Positions 44,531-56,160 are shown, numbered from the stretch's first letter. The stretch: 64,000 nt of DNA from Angiostrongylus vasorum (GCA_018806985.1 JADANN010000032.1:3493501-3557500); one strand, 5' to 3'. Numbers and translations: made by a program. The notes: generated from the sequence alone by a model not told the origin.

Positions 44531-44702
44531 AGGGAGGAATGTTTTTTGACCACAAGCGATATTAGTTAATATCCCAGACGTATTTTACTTTTAATCATAT
44601 TTTGATAAATCTGTTGTTCTCTTTTTTTTTACAGCAATCGCGAGTTTGTTATTCAGCACACCTTTACTTCCTTACAAATATAACACATACAACACAACGG
44701 TA

Positions 44703-44737
44703 GCTGACGTTTCGGCAGTATCGCCTTCTTCAGAGCC
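44703..44737 (-). ncRNA. compact hammerhead-like ribozyme motif
   Basis: Reverse complement GGCT-CTGAAGA-AGGCGATACTGCC-GAAACGTC-AGC, identical in core to 30752-30787. Confidence 0.65.
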
Positions 44738-44990
44738 TAGAAGGGTCACTAATATGTAATTTACTAGGTCAAACGCTTCAACAACGCAAACACAAAGATG
44801 AAAACCTGAACAATAATTACACGATCACCGGCATCTCGAAAAACCCACCGTTTTTTGTCTGTTTTCCACCAAGGCAGAACAGCCGCTTAGAGTCGCACAT
44901 GGCTGATTGCTGCACCACCCCACATCAAAAAATCAGTTCTGAGAAACGGGCTAGATCACGCGTTATCTCAGGGGCATTCTTCCCTGCTAT

Positions 44991-45464
44991 TCATTCTCGG
45001 ATTTTGGAACTTATCAAAAAGGGCTCGAGAAATTTGCACGGTGGTGTTTTACTCTCCCATGCGATGATAGCGCCTTTTACATCAAAATCTTCTCCGCTAT
45101 GTTTTTGTATCCTATGCGTGCCTAGTGGCGTGCCTTGTTTTGATTTTCGTTTGCCATCTAGGTGTTCTTTTATGCGGACACATAAAAGTCTGCCCGTTTC
45201 GCCGATATATTCGTCTCCGCAAGTACTACAAGAAGTCAGGTATATCGTACCTGAACTCATGCAGTCACCGTCTCTGCCGTAAGGACAAATTACGCATTTT
45301 GGTGTTTCACATAGACGGTCAAACAGGCGATTACGAACTAAGTGACGACGTAGAGTATCCGGTGGTATTTCGACTATCGTTACCGATTCCTCTAGATCTG
45401 CTCTTCTTAAAAATCGCTTTATCGCTACACTTATTTCACCACAAACGGGATTTTGTTTCGCCAA
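44991..45464 (-). pseudogene. GIY-YIG endonuclease domain of Penelope-like element
   Basis: 157 codons open. Upstream cysteine cluster C52-x4-C57-x2-C60-x7-C68 is a likely zinc-binding motif, as found before the GIY-YIG domain in Penelope-like proteins. The domain itself starts at IYLTSC (residues 74-79), has DEYIGET (85-91) with the YIG triplet, and the catalytic-region R97 and E100 in RIKEH. KRKSKQGTPLGTHRIQKH follows. The enzyme nicks target DNA to prime reverse transcription. It should be fused to the RT at 45523-46032 but a stop and frameshift at about 45465-45522 separate them, so the copy is probably dead though young. Confidence 0.85.
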
Positions 45465-45522
45465 ACCCTTCGTTTTGGGCCGTCGTTCTCCTTCTAAACT
45501 TATCTAGTAGGGTTACTATTTC

Positions 45523-46032
45523 CTAGTCATTAGAGATGGCAATTTCCAGAGCCAAGTTGCGCGATTCTTCCTTTAGTTCCCTGCTTGTGCACACAGAGGT
45601 GGCCGTTCGAAACATGTTTCTCACGAGCGAACTCTTTGTGTGTGAAGGGTGCGAAGAAAGGAAATGAACGAGGATGTTCTTGTTACTTGGCTTTCGGTAC
45701 CACTTCGTCACGTAGCCGCTACTTGTTAGGTTTATTTGAACGTTTAAAAACGGAAGCCAGTTTTTTCTCGGTTTCTCCCGGGTGAACTTAATATACTCAG
45801 ACTGCTCGTTCAATAATTCGAAGCATTTGTCCATCTCCCCCTGCGTAGAGAAGACGACAAAACAATCATCTATGTACCTGCCGTAGAGTAGTGGCCGGAG
45901 ACCGAGAACGGGGGCTTCTACTTTAGACATAAACGCAATGGCAAGACTTGGTGCCAGTCGCTGTCCCATTGCCAACCCCTTATTTGCGCGAAATATTTCC
46001 CAGACCATCTGAAAATCGAGCAGTTTAGGCAC
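45523..46032 (-). pseudogene. reverse transcriptase core of Penelope-like element
   Basis: 169 codons. GLAMGQRLAPSLA (residues 19-31) is the RT motif before the catalytic strand; RYIDDCFVV holds the YxDD aspartates at residues 55-56; FTREKPRKNWLPFLNVQI and WYRKPSNKNILVHFLSSHP are the Penelope-type motifs after the active site. The N-terminal fingers are missing because the inverted right arm joins just upstream. Catalytic residues are intact; the polypeptide is truncated at both ends. Confidence 0.85.
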
Positions 46033-46070
46033 TCGTTTAAGAGAGCCATAAGCTGCTGGATAGACAAGCC

Positions 46071-46370
46071 ATGCACAGACGAATATATCGGCGAAACGGG
46101 CAAACTTTATGTATCCGCATAGAAGAACACCCTAGATTGCAAACGAAAATCAAAACAAGGCACGCCGCTAGGCACGCATCGGATACAAAAAACATAGTGG
46201 AGAAGATTTTTAGTGTAAAAGTCGCTATCATCGCACGGGAGAGTGAAACACCAACGCGCAAATTTCTCGAGACCTTTTTGGATAAATTACAAAATTCGAG
46301 AATGAATAGCAGGGAAGAATGCCCTGAGATAACGCGTGATCTAGCCCGTTTCTCAGAACTGATTTTTTGA
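46071..46370 (+). pseudogene. inverted copy of the GIY-YIG C-terminal part
   Basis: Plus strand, reads DEYIGETGKL then, after a frameshift, KRKSKQGTPLGTHRIQK and the element's C-terminal end. It lacks the IY part and the zinc cluster. It is the coding end of the right palindromic arm. Confidence 0.75.
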
Positions 46371-46560
46371 TGTGGGGTGGTGCAGCAATCAACCGTGTGC
46401 GACTCTAAGCGGCTGTTCTGCCTTGGTGGAAAACAGATAAAAACGGTGGGTTTTTCGAGAAGCCGGTGATCGTGTATAATTATTGTTCGGATTTTTCATC
46501 TTTCTGTTTGCGTTGTTGAAGCGTTTGACCTAGTAAATTACATATTAGTGTACCCTTCTA

Positions 46561-46596
46561 GGCTCTGAAAAAGGCGATACTGCCGAAACGTCAGCT
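46561..46596 (+). ncRNA. hammerhead-like motif with mutated core
   Basis: GGCT-CTGAAAA-AGGCGATACTGCC-GAAACGTC-AGC. The first core box has A in place of the invariant G of CUGANGA, so cleavage should be lost, unlike its partner at 44703-44737. Confidence 0.55.
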
Positions 46597-46894
46597 ACCG
46601 TTGTGTTGTATGTGTTATATTTGTAAGGAAGTAAAGGTGTGTTGAATAACAACCACGCGATTGCTGTAAAAAAAGAGAACAATAGATTTGTAATCCAATG
46701 CCGAGGTTAATAGAAAGTCGATCTTGGGAACCATATTTTGATATTTTAGAATTAGAGAGGCACATTACCCATCCGTGTGAACTATGTACGGTTGGTTTCC
46801 ACGTAGAATGCTCAGTGCAGGACTCATAGAAAATGGTGAGCATTCGAAGAAGGTATTTTCTTTCCAATGCGATTGAAATCTGGATTTCGCGACC

Positions 46895-47085
46895 ATCCTT
46901 TGGGGTTATAGAGGTTGGTTGACTAGATTGCAGTCAGGTTGGCCTTTAAGGACCTGAAGGAGACGAAGTCCACCGAAACGTCGGCTAATATTAATAAATT
47001 GCACACTGACAACCTCCTGTGTTTCCATTAAGAAAGCAGCAAATTGTTAGTCTATGCCGAGGTGGTTAAAAGAAAGTCGGTCTTG
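46895..47085 (+). mobile_element. diverged Penelope terminal repeat with ribozyme variant
   Basis: Plus-oriented: GACCTGAAGGAGACGAAGTCCACCGAAACGTCGGC (46951-46985), then TGACAACCTCCTGTGTTTCC and GCCGAGGTGGTTAAAAGAAAGTCGG, the same order as in the other repeats. A different subfamily from the palindromic elements. Confidence 0.6.
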
Positions 47086-47444
47086 GGAAGTATGGACGTG
47101 TTCAACTGATGTAAGACATGATGCATTGAAGGAAAACTTCGATAGATGCGTTAAACCTAGAATCCGCGGAACACGTTGCCTGACATTCATGCCTACATTT
47201 CTTCAATAAACAAAAGCCATGGAAAAAAGTAATTGACAGAAGATCCTATCGAAAATACAAAATGAGTACTTTTTCAGCACAGCCGGTGTCAGAACAAAGC
47301 ATTGGTGGTATTGCCAGTCTCACTAGCATCACTCGTGAGTTCTTTTTTTATTTGAGTGAGAATGCCTGAATTCTTGGTGAAATATTATAGCTTTATCGAC
47401 CGAAAAAAAACAAAGAAAAGCAGATAAATAAAAAATCAATATAA

Positions 47445-47580
47445 GTCTAAGAACATAGGTAGTGCAGTGGATAGAGTTGCGCTGCAATAGACATGTGGCC
47501 GTTGGTTTAGTCTCACGCCTCGGACTCACCAAGCCTTCCATCCCTCTGATCCCCAAATGATATATTTGTCTAGCACGAGG
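47445..47580 (+). repeat. SINE-A 5' half
   Basis: ATAGGTAGTGCAGTGGATAG, CCGTTGGTTTAGTCTCACG (B-box position), AAGCCTTCCATCCCTCTG. The body and tail are absent. Confidence 0.65.
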
Positions 47581-47584
47581 AAAA

Positions 47585-48710
47585 GTACCGTCAATGCTGC
47601 AACCTAATTTATAGTCAATCGGCATCTGATGAACAAATGAGAGGTTTTATCTGTTCACTCTTCGATTTGCTAGATTCGAATCAACTTTTCATATTTATTC
47701 ATTTACTTGTTTGTTTTTGCTTCTTAGCTGGATCTTGTGTTCATCTCCTGCCGGATGCCTACTATTCGTTCCGTATTTCATCCAGAGAGCAACTGCTTTT
47801 CACGTTTTCTTTAAAATTCGCAAGAAATTCGTCCTGAATGATTAAAGAACTCCTATCATCACTATGGGTAAGGATTGCGGCGATGGTAGTGCTGGCCGTG
47901 CAGGTGGTGGTTTAAAGCGCCACTGATCTCAGCCCTCTACATTACAACATTGCTTGGTCAATGTTGTTTATGTCACACCAGCTAGCCCTCAGGCGTTGTC
48001 CAACTGTGCACCTCTTCGTCAACATAAATGTCACTTTATAACCAGTGCAAAAATTAGAAGGACGAGCTTCTTCACATCAAGCGAGAACATAACCGCCTGT
48101 GGCAAGCATTCAATGATGACGCTGGTTTTTCGTTCAACAATCGTGTTTGGTCAGCTGTTCATATGAGCCACCGTTCTCAATCTTACAAAAAATTTCTCGG
48201 TTTTGTCCAGTGAATTATGGCGCAGATGTTCCCATTCACTGCTTCTGACAGCTTTGATGCTAAACTTTGTTGTAAAGCAACCAACAGAATTCTTGAACGG
48301 AAACTTCTCCCGTTGACTAGTGTCATTTCACCTTGTCCATCTTGTTTTTAGGAATGTTTTCAGCAGATTCTTCCCTCTCCATATTCCCTTTTTCATTTTC
48401 CTCTATTTTTTTCTATGTTGTAAATTCTAGATTTCATATTGAAACAACTGGTCTAGCAAACAAATACTTCTGTCAACTTTCATTTAACATTCACATTTTT
48501 TTTATCATTTAACGGACATCGGAAAGAAAAGCATAGATCAAATGTTGTAACTGAAAGCTCTAACCTATGTGTTCTCTTCAAAATCAGGAACACTTAAATC
48601 TATGCTTATCTCCTAACCATGTGAAGGTGTCAGCTAGGCGCTGAATTACCTTTCAAACCAAGAAGTTCATCCACTGAAATGGAGCTTGATGTGAAGGAGT
48701 TCACGGTTTT
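47585..48710. other. no recognisable feature
   Basis: About 1.1 kb; nothing supported. Confidence 0.4.
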
Positions 48711-48714
48711 CTTA

Positions 48715-48865
48715 TAGGAAGCCCAGCTAAGAGTAAAGCTATACCAGGATTCGTCATTGTCCTTGAACAAATCAAGTCGCAATACCGCAGAACTTTCTCC
48801 AATCCACTAAAGGGCGGCGACTGGCCATGGTGGTAAACCATCAGGTCTTCTTAAAACAAGCCTAT
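48715..48865 (-). repeat. repeat-D fragment
   Basis: Minus sense: AGCTAAGAGTAAAGCTATACC, GGATTCGTCATTGTCCTTG, GGGCGGCGACTGGCC, in the order of the copy at 56218-56585. Confidence 0.6.
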
Positions 48866-49217
48866 TTCGAAACCTCCCAAAATTTAGAAAACATTCATAT
48901 TCAAATATACTGATGAAACGGAAACCAGCACTATATTTGAGCATGAGCTTCCCATGGTTTACTTGCCTATTTCAAGATAATTACCTCCCTAGCCGTTACT
49001 ATGTATGAATCAAATCGATGGAACACAAAATAAACACTTATTACCTGCAAAAATATATTTGTTCAGCGCCTTCAACGTACTCGACGTATTCGTTTTCATT
49101 CTTTGGTTTTGTGTGCTCTCACATCAGCGAACCCACTCTGAAATAACTTTGTACTTTAAATTCGTCCATTTATTCAGCTACCTGTTTCTACATTTATCTA
49201 CGACTAAGCGAAATAAA

Positions 49218-49492
49218 AAGGATAATGCTCTTGGCGTTGATCAATCTCCGAAGGATGCGCCGTGCATTCGGCTTCACTGAGCACCGTTGGAGGTAGTGAT
49301 GCATATCCGGCCTTTGCAATGACTCGTGGTGGCCTAAGGGTGTATCCAGCCAGTGCTACTATCCTCCCAGACAACTCTGGTGCCAATTTGCCGACCCCCG
49401 GAGAAAAGGAAGGCTTAGTGAGCCATGGGCGCTGGGATCGATCCCATGTGTATTTCAGAGCATCTCCAACCACAACGCCACACACTCCTGTT
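49218..49492 (-). repeat. SINE-A copy, full length
   Basis: Minus-oriented, all blocks present; head with GGGATCGATCCCAT and ACCACAACGCCACACACTCC. Confidence 0.85.
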
Positions 49493-49624
49493 GATTAAGT
49501 ACATCTTAACAATATTGTATAACATTCTAACGAGAATGGACGCTTTCAAAGTTTAATGGGCTATTTTCGAAAACCATTATGCAAAAGGCCATAGCACAAT
49601 AGTGATATATAACTAAAATAGTAA

Positions 49625-49825
49625 TCTTAACCTTATTATTTGCTTCTCGCTATAATTTTTTCACGGCACGATATCATCTGAAATACAACCAAGATGATGC
49701 TGAGATATTTGTAAAACTCCGAACGGCAGGTGTCTGCGGTGGGGAACGAACGCGTGTTACCTTTTCCGGGGCTAACACGTTCACCACCACACCACACGGG
49801 TCCCTTCGTTTCGCCTGGTAATTAA
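49625..49825 (-). repeat. repeat-B copy
   Basis: TTATTTGCTTCTCGCTATAA, GAGATATTTGTAAAACTCCG, GGTGTCTGCGGTGGGGAACG, minus-oriented; lacks the distal part. Confidence 0.8.
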
Positions 49826-51010
49826 AGTAAAGTAAATAAAATAAAAAATAGGGGAGGTTTCACCCACAAAGAGTAATGTTTCTGCGATGAAACACAAGAA
49901 ATAAAACATCAAGTCAAAAGACATATTACTTAATGACACTAGGGTTTTATTTACTTTTAACATCTCTTAGTATTTGTAAGATCATCAACATAGTCTTCTA
50001 TTGAGCGTATCCCTCACTGGTATGGTCACATGTGTAAGCTTAATTTTGAACTATATAGATGTACTTGTATAAATAATTCCACATTTCCATCCAGGATATT
50101 CTCGGCCAGGAATAAAGCGATGTTATAGCACAGTTTTATAAGCTTCTTGGAACTAATTTGTTTTCGAACAAGTTCACCGAAAAAAGTATTACTCACACCA
50201 CAAATATAATGTTCTTCTCGTCCCCTCACAAGCAGCAATGATGGACGGCTTGGTGAGCAGCTCTGCTGGCTGGCGATGAAATGGTGCCTACTCGAGTTAC
50301 TTCTTGACTAACTAATTAATGGCTTTACAGTCAGTACAGATGATATATGTCAACATAATCTCCTCTTTACTTTTCCCTGTATCTCTCAACCCCCTTCTGA
50401 CGCCTTGTTTGCTGTTCTTTTGCAATTTTTTTCTGACTCTGACCTTCTCTTCCTCTTCCTTCCAATGTTCGTTTCCGGATCATCCGTCTTTCTAGCTTGT
50501 TAACTCGTAGTCTTTCTTTTTTCTTCACTGTGCTTCCATACCTATTTCACTCGTAATTTCCTTTCTATGCTTCTACAACTCCTCTTATTCACTATCTCCC
50601 TTTGTTTTCCTAGTTTTTCTTCGCTATATGTCTCATTCATTCGTCCTCGCCATATGTTAGCATTGACAATACTTGAGAAAAACACATAAACGGGCAAACA
50701 TATGCAGAAAAAGTGGATTCTTCCTATTTTCTTGGTTTAATGTGCTGCGAGATGCCGACTTCCAACATCATGTAGTAAACGAAAAAAAGGAATACTCAGA
50801 AAAGGCTTTCTCTTCTTGTCAAGCAAACCTCAAAACTCGTTGGCGGCAGCTATACATGCTCAAAATCCTAAAATATCTAGTATAGCGATGAGTTAGATTA
50901 CAAAAAAGATCGCCGTTGGTGGCTATTAGCCTTAACAGCATATTTGGTACACTAATTAAGATGAGCGACATTTTCAGCATAACAAATTCTTTTGAAGGAC
51001 AAAGATTGGA
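49826..51010. other. no recognisable feature
   Basis: Includes a C+T-rich stretch at about 50350-50640. No exon or repeat family supported. Confidence 0.4.
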
Positions 51011-51011
51011 T

Positions 51012-51280
51012 AAAAGGATAAAGCTCTCGGCGTTGATCAATCCCTGAGGGATACGCCGTGCATTCACATCGTTTGGAGGTGATTAAATGTGTATCTGGCC
51101 TTTACAATGAGTCGCGAAGGCCTACCGATGTATCGAGACAGTGCTGCTATCCTCCTATACAAGTCTGGTACCAATTTCCCGACCCTGGAGGGGTGGAAGG
51201 CTCGGTGGGCCATGGGCGCAGTGATCAATTCCACATGTGTGTTGCAGGACGCCTCCAACCACTGCGCCACACGCACCCTA
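51012..51280 (-). repeat. SINE-A copy, full length
   Basis: Minus-oriented; core TCTGGTACCAATTTCCCG and ACCCTGGAGGGGTGGAAGG; head with CACTGCGCCACACGC. One of the best copies. Confidence 0.9.
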
Positions 51281-52820
51281 AAAAATTGGGTAACGATCCA
51301 AATTTGAGTATCGGAAGAGGTTTTTATCCCAGTGAATGAATCTACGAACCAATTGCGTAGTGAAAAAAATGGGTGGGAAATCCGCAGAACTTCGTTGTTC
51401 GATGTAATTCCATGGCTGCCAGTTGTTACCAGTCATGGAAATGTCTTGAATCAGATGTATTTTTTTATCGATTTATATAATAAATAGCTTCATCGTCTAG
51501 TATATCACTAGAATTTCGATCAAAGTGATGGCTTGATGTCGTGTCGCGGTAGAATTTCCCACAAAGGTCATGCAGATCGCCAAGGTCATACATGAGTTCG
51601 GTTTTTCTCTACTTCTTTGCATCTTTCGGGCAATGAAACGTGTCGTTTTCCGCGAGGTAGTTCTTGTCGCGTCATTTTCCGTGGAGTCCGTCCATTTTTT
51701 TCTACCATTTATGTCATCATCTATTGTGAATCTTCTCGAAGTGCTCTCCTTTCCTAGTGCCTTCCATGGAACTCAGTCAATCGTAAGATACTTCGTTCTT
51801 GTTGGTCGAAGTCAAAGATCTCGGATCAATTTCGAAAAGGCCTGTATCTGCACTTTTTTTCGAGAAAAATATCGATCTCAAGTCAAAAAGAAAACTTGTA
51901 GTAGATTTCTATCTACGTTAAGCACTAAGTGACTAGGAACTGGATGCAGGTGTTTTTTTTTCGTGATGGTAGAAATACTCGCCTTTATTTGCTTATTCCT
52001 CCACTCATCTGTTTGCCTACCTACTTATCCGATTGCTTTTTTCACTTTAGAAACTTAAGCGCTTTTTTTATTCCAGAAAGAGGGGATCGTATCGATCAAT
52101 AAGTGGGTTAAGAAAGCACTTCAACACAGGCTCTCAACAAACCTTTGGAGAGATTTCGTAGAGTTCTTCTTAAACTAATACATACGCTGCATAAGAAAAA
52201 CCTTATGGTAACCCAAAAGAACTTAGTGAATAATTGTTCTTGAGTTTCGAGAAAAAATCGAATCGAATCGAATCGAATCGAATTTGATACGTATCTCTCA
52301 ATCGGGACTAAGTTGAGTGTTTCAGTGCTTCGAACCTGCTTTATATCATTTCTTTTTTTTGACTGACGGAGGGTTTCATCCAGCCCTTTTTGACATTTGT
52401 TAACTCATTCCGCCCCCGACAACCGTAATTCGTGGCTCGCCTAACGGACCACGCGCAATTTTTCGTCGGTTACGGGCTTTCTCGTTTTGTGACGATAAAA
52501 AATCGCTTCTTAATAAATAGAGGACTTAAAGGGGTCTCGAAGATGACAGGATGGCAAAAGAGACTTTGCTCTATCGTTTTATTGGTGCGAATGATATATA
52601 TGCTACTATGGTACTTTATACGAACACATTGCTCTCTGCGTTTGGAAGTATTTTCCGGCTTATGTCCTGCCTATTTTGGTGTTTTTTTTTATACCCGCAT
52701 GTTCCATACAATGACCGTAGTGATTAGAATGAGATAACAGTTAATTCCTAGTCAAATTACTGGCCAATTAACTTTTTTCGATACAAGGCTCCTTATAGAT
52801 CATTACTTTCTTACTTGAAT
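51281..52820. other. no recognisable feature
   Basis: About 1.5 kb. Apart from the short tandem array at 52257-52283 nothing is supported. Confidence 0.4.
52257..52283. repeat. (AATCG)5 microsatellite
   Basis: Five uninterrupted AATCG pentamers. Confidence 0.95.
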
Positions 52821-52824
52821 TCTT

Positions 52825-53205
52825 GGATGGCACGCCCTCACTGGTTCTGCGGGCCCCAGCATTTCTATTTTCCAGAGTTATACTGGTTTAACCATCGTGG
52901 TTTCCACGGAGCCCTGAGGTCAGCCAGGTCAACGTCAGCCCTAGGTCGTCATCAGTGCAGGCAGTCGCCGCCCGTGCGGATCAGAGGGAGATTTGCCATC
53001 ATGCGACTAGTTTGATATCACGATGGTTGTGGTTCCTAGTATTGGTTTACTCTTAGCTAGGCTTCCTGATGGAAATGCCGGACTCCTCAGCTTGGGAGAC
53101 CCTGCCAAGGGGATGATTATCCCCCGCTGCACATCACAGTTCGACACGCAGGAACACCTCCCAGCCACGATGAGGCGGTAGATCATTGGGGGGCTGTAAA
53201 CCATT
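52825..53205 (+). repeat. repeat-D copy, near full length
   Basis: Starts GGATGGCACGCCCTCACTGG, TTCTGCGGGCCCCAGCA, which is the reverse complement of the RTE 3' end; continues GCAGGCAGTCGCCGCCCG, GGGAGATTTGCCATCATGCG, GGAAATGCCGGACTCC and ends CAGCCACGATGAGGCGGTAG. Read in minus sense the RTE-like piece is its 3' end. Confidence 0.8.
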
Positions 53206-53509
53206 AAATGTAGCAAATAGCTTTCCTGGTCTCACCCCTACTTCTTTGATCTCTTCAATTAGCTAACGAATAGGTATATATAGTCCGAAAAAAAAGCCCT
53301 AGATCTCGATGAAATCAATATGGACACTATCGTGTGCATGAGATGGTTCGGTCCAGATCTCTATGGACACTAAAGTGTCCTTATGGGGTGAAATGTGTTA
53401 AAATCGTGGTCTTTTTATTGATAGTTTCGCATTTGACGCCGTGCAAGATATCGCTGTAGATCGCAAATACAAGGCTCGGCATGTCCATCTTTTAGATATA
53501 AGTCGTTTT

Positions 53510-53735
53510 TTGGTGGATGATTGCTGATAACACGGTTGAGAGGAGGGCAAAATGAAAAACACGCATGGTGCGGTTGGTGGTGAACGCCCAGCTCTTGGAA
53601 AGGGTAGTAGCAAGGTTCCACCCCCAACGTAAACACCTGCGGTCCGGAGTTTTGCAAATATCTCAGCATTATTGTGGTTATATTTCAGATCATACCCTGC
53701 CATGGAAAAAGAATAGGGAGTAAATAAAGTGATTA
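53510..53735 (+). repeat. repeat-B copy, 5' truncated
   Basis: ATGATTGCTGATAACACGG, GGTTGGTGGTGAACGCCC, GGTCCGGAGTTTTGCAAATA. Confidence 0.8.
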
Positions 53736-54098
53736 TACTTTGCTTTTGTTTCGAACTGATGACACACTCTACTATGGAATATCATATCCAGATTCGTTTT
53801 AAAGAAATATTTTAAATAATAACATTTTTATATAGTCGAGTGCTTTGCTAACTGATGTGGTTCATCACCGAAAAATACCAAGAGGCTTTAACAGGAATCA
53901 CACAATGTCATTAATCTCGAATATACTGGAACGCTAGAGCGAATGCCGGAATCCTGGAAAGCCTTTGCTTAAAATAGCAGCAAAAATCATGGATTGAAGC
54001 AAAAACAAAAAACAACTGCTTTTTAGGTCTCACCTGACAGCTATTGTCCGGGGGATAGACAAGGTTACGGTACGATCTATAGAAAGCCCATAAACGGA
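53736..54098. other. no recognisable feature
   Basis: Nothing supported. Confidence 0.45.
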
Positions 54099-54099
54099 T

Positions 54100-54376
54100 A
54101 AAAAATAAAGCTCTCGGCGTTGATCAATCCCCTGAGTGATGCGCCATGCAATCGACTTCATTAAGCATCCCGTTTAGAAGTGAAATGCATATCTGGCCTT
54201 TACAATGAGTCGCGGAGGCCTACCGATATCGAGCCAGTGCTGCTATCCTCCCAAACAAGTCTGTTACCAATTTGCCGAACCCGGAGGGATGAAAGGCTTG
54301 GTGAGCCATGGGTGCGGGAATCGATTCCACGTCTGTGTTGTAGAGCGCCTCCAACCACTGCGCCACACGCGAAAGC
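54100..54376 (-). repeat. SINE-A copy, full length
   Basis: Minus-oriented, close to the family consensus; head GGGAATCGATTCCACG and ACCACTGCGCCACACGC. Confidence 0.9.
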
Positions 54377-54379
54377 CAG

Positions 54380-55195
54380 GTAGAAATCCATAGAGTAATA
54401 ATAGAAATGCTGGGGAAAATCCTTTAATAATTTTTCGGAGACGGGATCTCTCAAAATTTCTCCTTGCTTATTAATCATCGTTAAGAATCTTCCTTCTGCA
54501 CAACAACTCTATGAGTACGCCTTTTTTTCCCATCAATGTGTTTAAAATATTCCGCAAAAAACTTTTCCTGGATTGTAGGCAAGATTTTGGTTCTAGCGTT
54601 CACATCTGTTCTGAAAAACACTTTTATTTCTACATCTGGTTGGAAATGTCAGCATTTCTCGGCCTGTGCCACTGGCAGCCAATGTTACAGTAGTTTTGTG
54701 TTGAGGAGCATTCAAAAACATTGTCTGCTGAGACTTCGGTCACGGTAGTTGAATGACATTGGACACCTATCGCTACAGAGAACTAAACAATACCAGTTTC
54801 ATGTACATCGCTGTAGTTATTTCGAAAACTCCTGGATATTCTGGATAAATGTTGGAGTTCTTTTAAGTTTCTCTCCTCCTAGAGCTCCAATAGCAAGGTT
54901 GTTATTCATATCATATAGTAACATTTCCATTCATGTAGGATTTAGTTGCTGCATTCATTCGAATATTCAACGGGAGTTTGCTTATTCGATATTTCCGGAT
55001 GGGATTTTTCGGATTTTCCTATATCTGCAAATTCAATCAGTTCGAGCGTTTGATTTTTTAAAAATCTTTATTTCCATAGGAATAATATTCAAGAAATACT
55101 AATCTCTGGAACGTTTGTTATTTTGCTCTACTTATCCTGAAAATTTGTACTACCTCTAAATTGTTTCCGTGTATGCGGATGAATACAGTATACCG
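54380..55195. other. no firm feature
   Basis: Probably intron or upstream sequence of the calponin-homology gene; no exon identified. Confidence 0.35.
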
Positions 55196-55202
55196 TTTTT
55201 AG

Positions 55203-55348
55203 AACAGTCCAGAATGTCAGCTCGTACGAATATTTTCAAGCAAATGGAGAAAGTGAATAGCTCGACAACTTCATCGCGAACCTTAAATCCAAACTCAGTC
55301 AAAGACGCGTTACTGCGTTGGGTTCAGAATCGTTTACAAGGATATCCG
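55203..55348 (+). CDS. exon with start of a smoothelin-type calponin-homology domain
   Basis: After the acceptor CCGTTTTTAG the frame reads MSARTNIFKQMEK..., a Ser/Thr-rich linker, then SVKDALLRWVQNRLQGYP and ends at CCG|GTGGGT. SxKxxLLxWVQxxxxGYP is the first helix of a calponin-homology (CH) domain, an actin- or cytoskeleton-binding fold; in smoothelin, cytospin and spectrin-like proteins GYP is followed by V.V.NF..SW.DG. Reading on past the donor gives VGLQRF then SW and a stop, which vaguely resembles the next motif, so the donor is not certain. The matching end of the domain is at 59863-59982. The middle of the domain (about 50 residues) was not found in the repeat-filled interval. Confidence 0.5.
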
Positions 55349-55674
55349 GTGGGTCTTCAACGATTCCGTATCTTAACATCCTGGTAGTTGGTAACTGTGT
55401 AATAACTCTAAACAGGATTACAGTAAATCCAATATTTCATTGTGAATTCCTTCTCATGGACAAATGATCTCCTTTAATATTCCAAAAACGGCAAGTGTTT
55501 TCCAAATAAGTCGGCCACACTAATGTTCGCTGCACATAGGAACCATAGTTCCGACTTAGGAGTTCAGTGAGAGTAATAGTTGGTAGTACTGGTGCATTGG
55601 GAATCAACAATTATTTCTAAAATAATCCCGAGGCAAATATGGTAACCATTGTCGTATACTTTAGAACATCTCTA

Positions 55675-55857
55675 TCACGAACTTCTCATCATCATGGGCC
55701 GATGGAATGGCATTTTGCGCTCTAATACATCGATTCGCACCGGATTCGTTTGAATTCGAGAAATTAGATCCGAAGAATAGACGAGAGAATTTCGAACTGG
55801 CGTTTCGAGTTGCCGAGTACGTTTATATAAACATTCAAACGTTTCTAATGAGACCAT
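55675..55857 (-). CDS. candidate small ORF or first exon on the opposite strand
   Basis: Minus strand, ATG in an AAAATGG context, 60 codons to TGA: MVSLETFECLYKRTRQLETP, VRNSLVYSSDLISRIQTNPV, then RIDVLERKMPFHRP. Protein-like, no motif recognised. A donor AGTTC|GTGATAG just before the stop would make it a first exon. It would lie inside the intron of the CH gene. Confidence 0.3.
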   Translation of the reverse strand: MVSLETFECLYKRTRQLETPVRNSLVYSSDLISRIQTNPVRIDVLERKMPFHRPMMMRSS

Positions 55858-56097
55858 TTTATTTCTGACCTTGTACCACCTGTGTCACCTGTTGTCCCGT
55901 TAATCATCGAATAACTCCAGCGGGTCACCCACCGGTTTGTTGGTCCTCCGTTGCCCACCAGATCTACCTCATTAGGTTTCGCTCTTTTGCGTTACACGTG
56001 GGAAGCATCAGATTGCAATTCTTTTTGTAAAGTTTTTTCCAAGAAGTTGATCACGCTCACTTCACCGAGGCTTGCTTCGGCAAGTATATTTTCCGTA

Positions 56098-56160
56098 TGG
56101 TTAACCCTGGCAGGGAGTGAACCCACGCTGTACATCGCAGTTCAACAATTAGGACCACCA
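56098..56160 (+). repeat. repeat-D fragment
   Basis: CCTGGCAGGGAGTGAACCC and GCTGTACATCGCAGTTCAAC, the 3' quarter of a plus-oriented repeat-D. Confidence 0.55.

Larger units (their letters stand above)
44607..46689 (-). mobile_element. Penelope-like element with palindromic ends
   Basis: The most complete Penelope-like element here. Left arm 44607-45217 (minus-oriented terminal repeat, untranslated part, C-terminal GIY-YIG coding) is the reverse complement of right arm 46077-46689, about 0.61 kb each. The 860 bp between hold the start of the GIY-YIG domain and the RT on the minus strand. The right arm is thus an inverted second copy of the element's own 3' end attached to its 5' side. Junction near 46060-46077, inside the RT fingers. 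Confidence 0.85.

Noticed and set aside
52825..53216. ORFs inside repeat-D that look conserved between copies
   Set aside because: Conservation follows from the repeat itself; frames are not kept between copies.
53360..53385. Perfect short palindrome GGACACTAAAGTGTCC
   Set aside because: Short enough to be chance; no context suggests a function.
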